Below are positions 43,044-52,231 of a stretch of DNA of 64,000 bases, piece after piece. Position numbers and translations under genes: made by a program. Each line of letters opens with the position of its first letter. Positions within the stretch are counted from its first letter, which is position 1. The stretch comes from Halalkalicoccus sp. CG83 (GTDB lineage: Archaea > Halobacteriota > Halobacteria > Halobacteriales > Halalkalicoccaceae), in NCBI RefSeq assembly GCF_037081715.1, contig NZ_JAZDDH010000003.1, positions 1 to 64,000 on the forward strand. The letters run 5' to 3'. A model generated the notes under the pieces. That model saw only the letters and a program-made list of their open reading frames with translations, did not search any database and had not been told where the DNA came from.

Positions 43044-44276
43044 ATGTACGAAGACTTCGCTTCCGACCTCGCTGTCACGATGTGGGCCGACTTCGACGAG
43101 ACGCCCGCGCGTGACGGTTCGCTCGCAACGATCACCGACCTCTCGACCGTCGTCGTCGACGGCAACTTCCCGTGGACGATCGTCAGCGTCGAGACCGAAG
43201 ATGGCACCGTTGGCATCGGAGAGTGTTATCCCTCGCCGGGCGTCCACGAGGTCATCACCGACTACCTCCAACCCGTGTTGGTCGGCGAGAACCCAATGGA
43301 CGTCGAACGCCTCTATTACCTGATGCGTGAGAGTCTATCCGGTCGCGGTTCACAGCAGGGGATCGGCACCATCGCCATTAGCGGCGTTGAGATCGCCCTT
43401 TGGGACCTCACCGGAAAGCTTCTCGACCAGCCGGTGTACCAGCTGCTTGGGGGGAAGATGCGCGAGTCGGTGACGGTGTACGCCGACTGTCACGCCGGCG
43501 AGGCGATGGTCTCCTCGGCGCAAGAAGGCCAGGAACAGGAGACCTACGAACCGACGGCGTACGCCCAGGCTGCACGAGCCGCGGTCGACGATGGCTTCGA
43601 GATTGTGAAGTTCGATCTCGACGTTCCATCGGGTCGCTCACTCAACCGCAAGTCACGCCACTTCGACAATCCCGAAATTGAACATAAACAACGGATCGTT
43701 GAGGCCGTCACCGACGAGATCGGTGCTGATGCCGAGGTGGCCGTTGATCTCCACTGGAACTTCAGTCCCGAGACGGCCGAACGACTCTGTCGAGCGATCG
43801 AGGGATACGGGCTCGCCTGGATCGAGGATCCGCTTCCGCCGGAGAACGCGGACGCGACCACGGATCTCGCAAACCGGGTCGACGTACCGATCCTGACGGG
43901 CGAGAACCGATATGGTCGCCACGGCTTTCGTGACCTCATTGAGGGACAAGGTGTGGCCTTTCTCGCACCTGACGTGCCGAAGGTCGGCGGCATCGCGGAG
44001 ACGAAGAAGATCGCCGACGCTGCCGAGACGTACTACCAGACGCTCGTCCCGCACAACATCGGCAGCCCCGTCGCGACCGTCGCAACGGCACACGTGGGTG
44101 CGACCGTCCCAAACTTCTATGCCCTCGAGTTCCACGGACGCGAGGTGGAGTGGTGGGAAGACCTCCTCGTCCGCGACGAGCCGCTCATCCAAGAGGGGGA
44201 GATTGAGGTCCCCGATGGACCAGGCCTCGGAATCGAACTCGACTGGGACGCCGTCGAGGAACACGAGAAGTCATAG
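43044..44276 (+). CDS. Enolase-superfamily (mandelate racemase type) dehydratase
   Basis: 410 residues from the ATG at 43044. After an N-terminal capping domain (TIVSVETEDGTVGIGECYP), the barrel shows FEIVKFDLDVP (acid-base Lys), VAVDLHWNFSPE (metal Asp), LAWIEDPLPPENADA (metal Glu), PILTGENRYGRHGFRDL (metal Glu), LAPDVPKVGGIAE (Asp) and LVPHNIGSPVATVA (His). All metal ligands are present. It should dehydrate an acid sugar; the chemistry is likely 2-keto-3-deoxy acid formation. The exact subgroup is unknown. Probably co-transcribed with the oxidoreductase upstream. Confidence 0.87.
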   Translation: MYEDFASDLAVTMWADFDETPARDGSLATITDLSTVVVDGNFPWTIVSVETEDGTVGIGECYPSPGVHEVITDYLQPVLVGENPMDVERLYYLMRESLSGRGSQQGIGTIAISGVEIALWDLTGKLLDQPVYQLLGGKMRESVTVYADCHAGEAMVSSAQEGQEQETYEPTAYAQAARAAVDDGFEIVKFDLDVPSGRSLNRKSRHFDNPEIEHKQRIVEAVTDEIGADAEVAVDLHWNFSPETAERLCRAIEGYGLAWIEDPLPPENADATTDLANRVDVPILTGENRYGRHGFRDLIEGQGVAFLAPDVPKVGGIAETKKIADAAETYYQTLVPHNIGSPVATVATAHVGATVPNFYALEFHGREVEWWEDLLVRDEPLIQEGEIEVPDGPGLGIELDWDAVEEHEKS

Positions 44277-44430
44277 CTGCTCGAACGTCACCGGCGTTTT
44301 CTGCGGAGCGATTACCGTCCATTTCGACGGACGAACACTCGCTTGGACGTCGGAATACACGACCGATGGACCAGAACGTGTGGTCATCACTCTCTGGTCG
44401 GGATAGCAGAGCGTTCGGCAGTCTACAAGC

Positions 44431-45246
44431 TCAGTCGCCGCTGACCTGTCGCCAGACGTCGTAGTTCTCCTTAGCGTGGACGAGCGGTTTTTCCGTCTGA
44501 TTTTCGATCTCAATGGTGTAGTGGCCGTCGTATCCGGCGTCCGACAGCGCTCCGTAGATCTCCTCGAAATCGAGGATGCCCTGGCCGAGATCGATGAACG
44601 ATCGGAAGTAATTGATGACGTTGTCGAGGTGAAAGTCGGCGTTCGACAGCGCGTCACGATTCGCGGTGAAGTCCTTAACCGGATCGATGTCCTTGAGGTG
44701 AACGTAGGCGATGTCGTCGGCGAACCGCTCGATGCCGTCGGTCACGTCCCCTGAGGGGTAGTTGTCGCCGTACGGGTAGTAGTGAGCGGTGTCGAACACG
44801 AGTTCCAGTCCATCGACGGCGTCGAGGTAGCGTCGTATCTCGTCGGGTTGCTCGACCGCAGTCGCGCCGTGGTGGTGAACAAGTGGCCTCACCCCCGCGT
44901 CGAGGGCCGCGTCGCTTATCCGCGACAGCCAGCCTTCGACGGTCGACTCGTCGTGTCGACCGCGCTGTGGGGGTAGTATCCCAACGAACTCGGCCCCGAG
45001 GTCGGCGACCATCGGCATGACGTCGACCATCCGTTGGACCGCCGCCTCAGTCTCAATCCACTCCCCCATGGCGAGGTAGAGTTCGAGTCCATAGTCGTCG
45101 ATCCACCGGTCGACGTTCCCGGATCCCGCAGCTTGGATCTTCTCGATACCGATCTCGACCCCGTCGTACCGGCAGGCAGCGATGTCTCCGAGCGCATGCT
45201 CGATCTCCTCGGCACCGTACATTATAGTGGTGTATCCAGTACCCAT
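44431..45246 (-). CDS. IolE-like sugar phosphate isomerase/epimerase family protein (paralogue A)
   Basis: 271 residues, TIM barrel of the AP-endonuclease-2 superfamily. Conserved parts: GYTTIMYGAEEIEHALGDIA, CRYDGVEIGIEKI, FVGILPPQRGRHD, PLVHHHGATAVEQPDEI, LELVFDTAHYYPYGD (metal Asp, His), IAYVHLKDIDP (metal His) and HYTIEIENQTEK (metal Glu). The HHHGATAVEQ with FDTAHY form resembles inosose dehydratase IolE (YHHHMGTVV..FDTGH). Isomerase or epimerase activity on a keto-sugar is the alternative. Two relatives lie at 55338 and 56243. Confidence 0.82.
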   Translation of the reverse strand: MGTGYTTIMYGAEEIEHALGDIAACRYDGVEIGIEKIQAAGSGNVDRWIDDYGLELYLAMGEWIETEAAVQRMVDVMPMVADLGAEFVGILPPQRGRHDESTVEGWLSRISDAALDAGVRPLVHHHGATAVEQPDEIRRYLDAVDGLELVFDTAHYYPYGDNYPSGDVTDGIERFADDIAYVHLKDIDPVKDFTANRDALSNADFHLDNVINYFRSFIDLGQGILDFEEIYGALSDAGYDGHYTIEIENQTEKPLVHAKENYDVWRQVSGD

Positions 45247-45534
45247 GTAGAGTACGTCGTAGCACCTCGAAAAATAGCTTCTGGATTCGATAGAGGAGAT
45301 CGTAGGCGGGGCGGTCCGATCAGGCTCGTACGTCTCGAACCGGCAAAACGACCATTCTGACCGACGACGAGAGCGTCAGCGATACCCGTCTACCGCGAGT
45401 CGTCGACGGGGTTCTCGGGTGGTTCACCGTTGGGGACACGACGTGGTCTACGATCGTCGTGTCCTACGCTCTACTCCTCTCATCACGTCCCTCACGGACG
45501 AACGCTATGAATTTGCGCTTCCCGGAACCACAAG

Positions 45535-45544
45535 CGATATATGC
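45535..45544 (+). promoter_or_regulatory. TATA-like box of the UspA gene
   Basis: CGATATATGC, centre about 27 bases before the ATG at 45566, consistent with a leaderless transcript. Confidence 0.5.
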
Positions 45545-45565
45545 ACACGTCGAGTGCGTTATGAC

Positions 45566-46024
45566 ATGCCAAGATCAATAGACAGTATTCTTCTCGCTGT
45601 CGGTCCGAAGGACCGCGATCACGTCAACGCACTACTCGACGAAGCGCTCGCCGTCGCGGTCCCGACCGGAGCGACGGTCTATCTCCTCCACGTGTTTCCG
45701 CGTGGGGAGTACGAAGACCTCCTCGACCAAATGCAGATGGAATCTACGGCCGGGACTATCTCACCTGACGAGCTCGCGGCACGCCATGAAAGCATCAGTA
45801 CGCCAGCGACCCGACTCGAAAAGGCCGATATCGACTACGAGATCCGTGGTATCATCGGGGATCCGGATTCCGAAATCGTTCGCGTGGCGAGCGACCTCGG
45901 CGTCGACCGAATCGTCATCGGAGGGACCGGGCGGTCACCGGCCGGCAAGGCCGTTTTCGGCGACCACGCCCAGCAGGTGCTTCTCAACGCGCCCTGCCCC
46001 GTGACGTACGTCCAGCGGGACTGA
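45566..46024 (+). CDS. Universal stress protein, UspA family
   Basis: 152 residues from the ATG at 45566. The first strand is SILLAVGPKDRDHVNALLDE, then VYLLHVFPRGEYEDLL. The nucleotide site is IVIGGTGRSPAGKAVFGDHA, and the protein ends CPVTYVQRD. The ATP-type motif is G-x2-(G)...: the loop carries GGTGRSPAGK. It may modulate one of the neighbouring catabolic or transport functions. The longer frame to 45419 covers the promoter and is rejected. Confidence 0.88.
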   Translation: MPRSIDSILLAVGPKDRDHVNALLDEALAVAVPTGATVYLLHVFPRGEYEDLLDQMQMESTAGTISPDELAARHESISTPATRLEKADIDYEIRGIIGDPDSEIVRVASDLGVDRIVIGGTGRSPAGKAVFGDHAQQVLLNAPCPVTYVQRD

Positions 46025-46174
46025 ACGGACCCTCGTGGTGAACCACGACATGCTTGGAAAGCAGCCGGAGTTCGTGTTGCGATATCCTCCCGGATTTGAT
46101 AGAAAACCATTTATCTTCAGGACGAATCCACTCACACGGATCGTCAACACGAACGCGACGATCAGGATCAACCA

Positions 46175-47245
46175 ATGAAAGCAGCACGATTCCATAACGG
46201 AGGCGACGTTCGCGTAGAGGACATCGAAAACACCCCGATCGGAGAGACGGACGTCCGCATCGAGATCGAAGCCTGTGGTATCTGCGGGTCCGATCTACAC
46301 GAGTACCGGGTCGGCCCACATATCACGTCCCGTGAACCGAACCCTCGAACCGGCCAAAGTATTCCGATCACCTTAGGCCACGAGTTCAGCGGGACGGTGA
46401 GCGAAGTCGGTTCGAACGTCTCACGCATTACCACCGGAGATCGCGTGACGGTCGAACCGAACATCCCCTGTAGCGACTGTCTCTACTGCGAAGACGGGAA
46501 GTACAATCTCTGTAAGAACGCCACAGCCGTCGGGTTCCATACCGGAACTGGCGGGTTCGCGGAGAACGCCGTCGTTCCCGAACAGCAGGTGCACGTCCTT
46601 CCCGATGGCGTCCCACTGGAGGACGGTGCGCTCGTCGAACCGCTCGCCGTCGGCCTCCACGCTGTTCGGCAGTCGGGGCTCCAAGCGGGCGACACGATCG
46701 GCGTGTTCGGCTGTGGTCCCATCGGGCTCACGGTCATCCACGCTGCGGTTGCAGCCGGGGCGAAGCGCATCTTCGTGTCGGAGCCGAACGAGAGCCGCCG
46801 CGAGGTCGCTCTCGAACTCGGTGCCGACGTCGGCATCGATCCGATGGAGGAAGACGCAGTCGACACGATCAAGGAAGAGACCGACGACGGTGTGGAGATC
46901 GCCTTCGAGTTCGCCGGAATCGGCCCCGCGTTAAACGCAGCCGTCCAGAGCACACAGCACGACGGAACGATCACGGTCGGGAGTCTCAACGACTCGGAGA
47001 TCCAAATCAACATGAACGACATCGTCACGACCGAACGAACGGTGGTCGGGACGAACTGCTACGGATTCCCCCCGCGGTCGTTCAGGACCGAATTCGATGC
47101 CATCATCCAGTCGCTCGCAGCCGGCGACATCGACACCGACGCGTTCGTCACGGGCCGGATCGACCTGGAGGACATCACCGAGGAGGGGTTCGAGGCGTTA
47201 CTCGACTCCGAGACCGACCACGTGAAAATCTTGGTCGAGCCATAG
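46175..47245 (+). CDS. Zinc-dependent medium-chain dehydrogenase, butanediol-dehydrogenase-like
   Basis: 356 residues. Zinc residues: EACGICGSDLHEYRVGPHIT, ITLGHEFSGTVSEVG, and IPCSDCLYCEDGKYNLC. The insertion after CGSDLHEY (VGPHITSREPNPRTGQSIP) is typical of 2,3-butanediol-dehydrogenase-like members. Coenzyme fold: IGVFGCGPIGLTVIHAAVAA, with VSEPNESRREVA. It oxidises a secondary alcohol, probably a polyol of the island's pathway. It is followed by a hydroxypyruvate-isomerase-like gene on the same strand. Confidence 0.85.
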   Translation: MKAARFHNGGDVRVEDIENTPIGETDVRIEIEACGICGSDLHEYRVGPHITSREPNPRTGQSIPITLGHEFSGTVSEVGSNVSRITTGDRVTVEPNIPCSDCLYCEDGKYNLCKNATAVGFHTGTGGFAENAVVPEQQVHVLPDGVPLEDGALVEPLAVGLHAVRQSGLQAGDTIGVFGCGPIGLTVIHAAVAAGAKRIFVSEPNESRREVALELGADVGIDPMEEDAVDTIKEETDDGVEIAFEFAGIGPALNAAVQSTQHDGTITVGSLNDSEIQINMNDIVTTERTVVGTNCYGFPPRSFRTEFDAIIQSLAAGDIDTDAFVTGRIDLEDITEEGFEALLDSETDHVKILVEP

Positions 47246-47346
47246 TACTCCCCCCATATTCCCAACAGATAGCACCATCACATGTACTCGTTACTCGAAT
47301 CGAAGACACGACAGCGAACCGCCGGCCAGAAACGGACGATGCGACG

Positions 47347-48132
47347 ATGATTCGACCGTCGATCTGTCTGGAGATGATCTACGAGGACGTGTCGTTCGTC
47401 GACCGCATCGATCGCGTCGCCGATCACGGCTTCGATACGGTCGAGTTCTGGACGTGGCCCGACAAGGACCTCGACGCCGTCGAGGCCCGTCTCAACGAAC
47501 ACGACGTGTCCATCGCCGGGATGGCCGCGAACACGGAACCTCGACGACCCGAGGAACTCAAGCGGCCGCTGACGGACCCGACAAAGCAGGACGCGATCGT
47601 CACCGATTTCGAGGAGTCGATCGAGGTCGCGAACCGACTCGACTGTCCGAACCTCATCGTCCTCGTCGGACCGGAGGTAGAGCACACGCACGCGGAGATG
47701 TACGACAGTGTCGTCGACTGCCTTCGAGAGGTCGCACCGACGGCCGAAGCCGCGGGTATCACCCTGATTGTCGAGCCACTCAACACCGCCGTCGATCACG
47801 AGGGCTACTTCCTCGAACGATCGAGCGTCGGCTTCGATATCGTCCGCGAAGTCGACAGTCCGGCGGTGAAGATCAACTTCGACATCTACCACCAGCAGAT
47901 CAGCGAGGGAAACATCATCTCGACCGTGACGGAGAACCTCGACGCAATCGGCCACCTCCACGTCGCGGATGTTCCGGGCCGCCACGAGCCCGGAACGGGA
48001 GAGCTGAACTATCCGAACATTCTCGCAGCGGTCGACGACGCGGGATACGACCGCTACGTCGGCTTCGAGTACACCGCCGCGGTGGACGACGACAGGGCGC
48101 TGACCGCGATTCGAGAGCTGGTGACGGAGTAG
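47347..48132 (+). CDS. Hydroxypyruvate-isomerase-like TIM-barrel protein
   Basis: 261 residues. Motifs: SICLEMIYEDVSFVDRID, GFDTVEFWTWPDKDLD (metal Glu), LIVLVGPEVEHTHAEM, ITLIVEPLNTAVDHEGYFL (metal Glu), VKINFDIYHQQISEGNII (metal Asp, His) and IGHLHVADVPGRHEPGTGEL, ending VGFEYTAAVDD. The EPLN..DHxGYFL, DxYHxQ and GRHEPG pattern is that of hydroxypyruvate isomerase (Hyi) and related ketose isomerases (OtnI). The true substrate may be a longer keto-sugar. It starts about 100 bases after the dehydrogenase. Confidence 0.85.
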   Translation: MIRPSICLEMIYEDVSFVDRIDRVADHGFDTVEFWTWPDKDLDAVEARLNEHDVSIAGMAANTEPRRPEELKRPLTDPTKQDAIVTDFEESIEVANRLDCPNLIVLVGPEVEHTHAEMYDSVVDCLREVAPTAEAAGITLIVEPLNTAVDHEGYFLERSSVGFDIVREVDSPAVKINFDIYHQQISEGNIISTVTENLDAIGHLHVADVPGRHEPGTGELNYPNILAAVDDAGYDRYVGFEYTAAVDDDRALTAIRELVTE

Positions 48133-48345
48133 ATCGTCTTAGGTAGATCTCGACGCACGCGACGATTAGGTCACCTATCTTACGGATGGAGGTACGAGGA
48201 CGATCCCGTTAATCGCATCGACCACGGCACGATGTCCGTCGCCATCGTATCGGTTCCATAGTCTGACGTCCACAAAGATCCCGACACCGAACCGGGACAG
48301 TCAACTGCCGTATCCGTGATCCACGAGACGACGCGAGTGAGGTGA

Positions 48346-48700
48346 ATGCTCGAATCGAGTGATAGTCCCCCTTGTTTGCGTCACCGTTCGCGGCGCTTCA
48401 AGCCGTCTCGGTCGACTACGGGACGTCCAACGAGAAGTAGGCCAGCCGACCGCTCACGTCGCCGCGGCAGTCGTCAGTGCGACCCCCGCGGTCCTCGCGA
48501 CGATAGGTCTGCATCCGAGACTGGAAGCACGCGTCGCGTTAACAGATGATCGGCGCGGTGAACTGGCTCGCGTGCGTCTCCGCGCTTCAGCCCGCAGTCA
48601 TCCCGGCGGTCCCACTCACGAACGTCTATCCGCTCTTCCTCGTCACCATTCTCCTACGCGCTCGTCCGACGGCTGCCGACGTCGGTCTCCGTGGAGCGTG
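48346..48700 (+). pseudogene. Possible remnant of an EamA/DMT transporter gene
   Basis: In one frame, MIGAVNWLACVSALQPAVI and PLTNVYPLFLVTILLRARP resemble the last part of an EamA transporter (…PLTNxYPLFxxxLA…ER). An earlier hydrophobic piece (HVAAAVVSATPAVLATIGLH) lies in another frame near 48450. No continuous frame exists. The resemblance is weak, and the sequence could be plain non-coding DNA. The bases 48133-48345 before it hold nothing I recognise. Confidence 0.3.
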
Positions 48701-48709
48701 TCGCTTCCC

Positions 48710-49054
48710 TCATCGATCGAACGAGACGACCGTCTTGATCGTCTCGTCCGAATCCGCGAGCGTCTCGTCGATCTCCTTGACCCTGTACACGCCGGACACC
48801 AAGTCGTCGAGCAGTTCGTTTGGTGTCTCGTCAAGCCACGCGGCGGCTGCCTTGAAGTAGTCGCGTCGGGAGTTGACCACCCCGAGAAGGGCCTTGTTGG
48901 TGGTGACGAGTTCCGCGTGGAAGGCGGCGTCGATCTCGAACGTCTCCGATATCGGAAGGCTCTGGAGCGTCGCGACACCGTTGGGAGCCAGTACGTTCAC
49001 GACGTCGATCGCGTGTCTCGCGTATGCCGTCGTCTCGAAGAAGGGAACAGCGCA
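48710..49054 (-). pseudogene. C-terminal fragment of a glucose dehydrogenase-like MDR gene
   Basis: The minus-strand frame reads PFFETTAYARHAIDVVNVLA, PNGVATLQSLP, FEIDAAFHAELVTTNKALLG, VVNSRRDYFKAAAAWLDE and LLDDLVSGVYRVKEIDETL. This matches the C-terminal 115 residues of haloarchaeal glucose 1-dehydrogenases (ALAPNGV…HxExVLxNKALxGSVNS…LVTGVxPL…). The N-terminal two thirds, with zinc sites and coenzyme loop, are missing. It is a gene scar or deletion product. Confidence 0.75.
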
Positions 49055-49183
49055 ATAGCTTGCATTTGTGCGTGTGATGTGATATCCAGACGGGTATTAG
49101 AACGTCCACAAGATGTGAGCGTCCGGTTTTCGACGTGCTAGTGCCGTCGAAAGTGCAGGGGAATGGTTCTCGACTGGGTCGAT

Positions 49184-50281
49184 TCAGAGCGTCACGCGCG
49201 AACCAGTACGGTGGCTCCGCTTGACCGCGTCAACTATCTCCTGGATGGCGAGACCGTCCTCAAAGTCCGGTCTGTACTCACCGTCCTCCGCGACCGCGGA
49301 GAGGAACTCGTAGTTCTCGTGAACGAAGGCGTGTTCCCAGCCGATGATGTGGCCCGTTGGCCACCATGCGTCCATATACGGATGGTCGTCGTCGGTAACC
49401 AGGATGCGCTCCCAGCTATCGTTGTCTCCGGTCATCACTTCCAGTTCGTTCAGCCGCTCCATATCAAACCGGAAGCCCCCGTCCGTTCCATACACTTCGA
49501 TGGCGTTATTCCCCTTGTGTCCCGTCGCGACGCGTGACCCCTCCATGACGCCCATCGCCTCCGATTCGAAGTCCACGAGGGCGGAGTACTCGTCGTCGGT
49601 CGTCACCGGTCGCGTCTCGTCCGTTCCCTCGACGGGGCGCTCGTCGACGAAGGTCTTGAGCTGGCCCATGACCGAGTCGACTTCCCCGACGAGCCATCGG
49701 GCGAGGTCGATCGTGTGGGCCCCGACATCGCCGAGGACGCCTGTCCCGGCCATGTCGGCATCGTTGCGCCACGACCACGGGAAGTCCGGATCCGCGGACC
49801 AGCCTTGCAAGTACTGCCCGCGGAACCGCCGGATGTCGCCGAACGCGCCGGCGTCGGTCATCCGTTTTGCCAGTTGCATCGCGGGCACGTAGCGATAGTT
49901 GAACGCCACGCCGGCAAGGGCGTCACTCTGGCGTGCGGCTGAGGCCATTAGTTGGGCTTCGTCGAGTGTAGGTGCAAGCGGTTTCTCACAGAAGACGTGG
50001 ATGTCGTTCTCCAGGGCGGCCACGGTCGGCTCGACATGGACATGGTTCGGCCCGAGGTTGTACAGGATGTCGACGTCGCCGATGGCCGCTTCCCAGTCGG
50101 TTTCGACGCGGTCGAAGCCGAACCGGTCGGCAGCCTCCTCGACGGCGTCTCGATTCCGGCCGATGAGGACCGAGCGCTCGACCTCGGGCACGTCGGGGAA
50201 GAACATCGGCAGCCTGTCGAGTGCGTTCGCGTGCGCTTTACCCATAAATTGGTAGCCGAGGAAGCCAGTGGTGAGTGTCAT
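49184..50281 (-). CDS. Gfo/Idh/MocA-family oxidoreductase
   Basis: 365 residues. NAD fold: TGFLGYQFMGKAHANALDRL; ILYNLGPNHVHVEPTVAALE; VFCEKPLAPTLDEAQLM (EKP). VAFNYRYVPAMQLAKRM and GQYLQGWSADPDFPWSWRND follow, then GVLGDVGAHTIDLARWLVG with the D..H catalytic pair. The form NYRYVPA with YLQ.W.....W.WR is common in inositol-dehydrogenase-like and other cyclitol or sugar oxidoreductases. It is not closely related to the other Gfo gene at 41916. It ends at the edge of the glucose dehydrogenase scar. Confidence 0.88.
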   Translation of the reverse strand: MTLTTGFLGYQFMGKAHANALDRLPMFFPDVPEVERSVLIGRNRDAVEEAADRFGFDRVETDWEAAIGDVDILYNLGPNHVHVEPTVAALENDIHVFCEKPLAPTLDEAQLMASAARQSDALAGVAFNYRYVPAMQLAKRMTDAGAFGDIRRFRGQYLQGWSADPDFPWSWRNDADMAGTGVLGDVGAHTIDLARWLVGEVDSVMGQLKTFVDERPVEGTDETRPVTTDDEYSALVDFESEAMGVMEGSRVATGHKGNNAIEVYGTDGGFRFDMERLNELEVMTGDNDSWERILVTDDDHPYMDAWWPTGHIIGWEHAFVHENYEFLSAVAEDGEYRPDFEDGLAIQEIVDAVKRSHRTGSRVTL

Positions 50282-50429
50282 CGTTGTGGGTTATGTGTCA
50301 GATCGTCCAGCCCGGGATCCAGTGGCCCGTGAGGTCGGCGCATCGTGCACCGGCGTCGATACACAATAGCGGCTCACGTGAGGTAGCCACATACGCGTAC
50401 TGCGGCTACTGTAATAACCGTCCGGGTTT

Positions 50430-50966
50430 CGATGATGTCCACGTCGGTGGATTCAACCGATCCGTGCGGTCCGTCGTTCGAATCGGCGGTTCAATCCTCG
50501 ACTCAGGGTTCTCACAGGTGGTCAACGTAATGCTCCGCGGGCTGTTCGGCGAGGTCAAGCGCATCGATCGAGTGAACGTCTTCGCCACGAGGTGGTACGT
50601 CTCGGCACCTTCTTTTACGAGGACGACATCTGGTTGAGACAGGCGATTCCGGCCGGAAGTGGTTCGGGGAGTTCGTTTGCGTCGATGGACAGACGGAATG
50701 GGCAAGGTCGACTTCTCGAACCCGCTCATCGAGAATACGCCGACCGGACTCCATGGTACCGACGACATCGAGAAACTCTCGGATACGGTTTATACGCCGT
50801 CGTATGGTCGAGCGTCTCAAGCGGAAAATAGCGTACTTCCTCGAGTATCGAGAGCGAAGCTGACGCCCATATCATGTTCGCCGAAGCGCGCGAGGACCTC
50901 CGCGTCATCATCGACCTCTTTCGGACGTATCGGGGGGAGCGCCCCCGAGCCGACCTGGAGGGTTAG
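50430..50966 (+). pseudogene. Decayed copy of the Gfo/Idh/MocA gene at 41916
   Basis: Fragments in different frames match the C-terminal half of the intact gene: VMLRGLFGEVKRIDRVNV against ALRGLFGDVKRINHVEV; KVDFSNPLIENTPTGL against NLEFSNPFIQNTPTEL; DTVYTPSYGRA against DTTHTPSYDEP; and FAEAREDLRVIIDLFRTYRG against FSEARDDLELIIELFRTYRA. At least three frameshifts separate them. The N-terminal NAD domain is missing. Confidence 0.8.
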
Positions 50967-51190
50967 CAATCGCAGCGACTAGCACCAGTCGGTCTCCACG
51001 TCCACGAAGGCAAGCGACGAACCGTGGGTGAACGCTCACCCATCGGATTCCATATCCGTACACTCTCACGTGGTTGAGTCGCCGATTCTCCCGTGACAGT
51101 ACCAGAAACTCGACAGAAAGCCTGGCACGTGGTCTTTGATGCACTCTCCACCATTACTCCAAACCGGGCATCTCGTTTAAGAACACCCCA

Positions 51191-51200
51191 AGTTTTATGT
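51191..51200 (+). promoter_or_regulatory. TATA-like box of the RbsABC-type transport operon
   Basis: AGTTTTATGT, centre about 29 bases before the ATG at 51225. Confidence 0.45.
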
Positions 51201-51224
51201 ATCGTAGTGGTGATTGACACACTC

Positions 51225-52226
51225 ATGGGTGCGGAAACACAGACTGCAAATTTCGATAGAGTCACAGCCCCGATAATCGAGTATCTAATAAAGTATCCTG
51301 TACTGGTTGCCATCCTGACATGGCTCGGCGTCACCGGGATATTCGTCGTCCTGAACCCATCAGTGATGACTCAGGCGAACATCTGGGGGAACATCTTCCG
51401 CCAGACGGCACTGATCGGTCCGGTAGCGATCATGGTCGCCGTACTGATGATCGGTGGCGACTTCGACATGACCGTCGGTGCCAACTACGCAATGTCGGCG
51501 ATGGCTTTCATCCTCATTATCAATCAGGGGATCCCCCCAGTCGTTGCGATCCTCATGACCCTCGCACTGGGTGGCATGGTCGGGTTACTAAATGGGGCCA
51601 TGGTGACGGCCACCGGCATCCACTCCTTTATCATCACGCTGGGCGGCTGGTTCTCCATCCGGGGGGCCCTGCTGTTGCTCTTCAGCGGGAGCGCGAGGCT
51701 GGAAAGCGATGTCGCGCTCATGCAGATCTTCAGCTACGAATTCGGTGCCGGTTTCGAGGCGCTGGTCCTGTGGATGTTCCTCGTCTTGCTCGGGGCGCTG
51801 TACCTCGTCCACCGGACGAGCTACGGGAACCATCTCTATGCGGTCGGGAGCGACAAGGACGCCGCACGCGCCAGGGGTATTCGAGTTACCCGGACTCGTA
51901 TCATCGCGTTCACGCTGACCGGTATGGCCGCCTCGTTCGCTGGCTTGATGCACGTCGCACGGTTCGGGTCTGCCCGTCCCGTTCTCCAGACGGAACTCCC
52001 GCTGGTGGCAATCGCGGCAGCCGTCCTTGGCGGCTGCGCACTGTTCGGCGGCCGGGGGAGCCCGAACGCAGGATTCTTCGGCGCGCTGACCTTCGGGACG
52101 TTCGGTGCCGGATTGGTCGCGGCTGGCGCGAGTTCGTCCTGGTACCAGTTCTTCGTCGGAATAGTCCTCGTCGGTGCAGTGGTGTTCAACAGGTACGTTG
52201 ATCGGCTACGACAGGAAAAACGGTGA
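51225..52226 (+). CDS. RbsC-type sugar ABC transporter permease
   Basis: 333 residues from the ATG at 51225. About nine to ten membrane segments. The ribose-type permease marks are LMIGGDFDMTVGANYAMSAM, NGAMVTATGIHSFIITLG, YAVGSDKDAARARGIRVTR (EAA-like loop), and LGGCALFGGRGSPNAGFFGA. Members import ribose, xylose, inositol or similar sugars with a Peripla_BP_4 protein. The ATPase gene starts six bases after the stop. A longer frame to 51093 includes the promoter. Confidence 0.9.
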   Translation: MGAETQTANFDRVTAPIIEYLIKYPVLVAILTWLGVTGIFVVLNPSVMTQANIWGNIFRQTALIGPVAIMVAVLMIGGDFDMTVGANYAMSAMAFILIINQGIPPVVAILMTLALGGMVGLLNGAMVTATGIHSFIITLGGWFSIRGALLLLFSGSARLESDVALMQIFSYEFGAGFEALVLWMFLVLLGALYLVHRTSYGNHLYAVGSDKDAARARGIRVTRTRIIAFTLTGMAASFAGLMHVARFGSARPVLQTELPLVAIAAAVLGGCALFGGRGSPNAGFFGALTFGTFGAGLVAAGASSSWYQFFVGIVLVGAVVFNRYVDRLRQEKR

Positions 52227-52231
52227 TCAGA

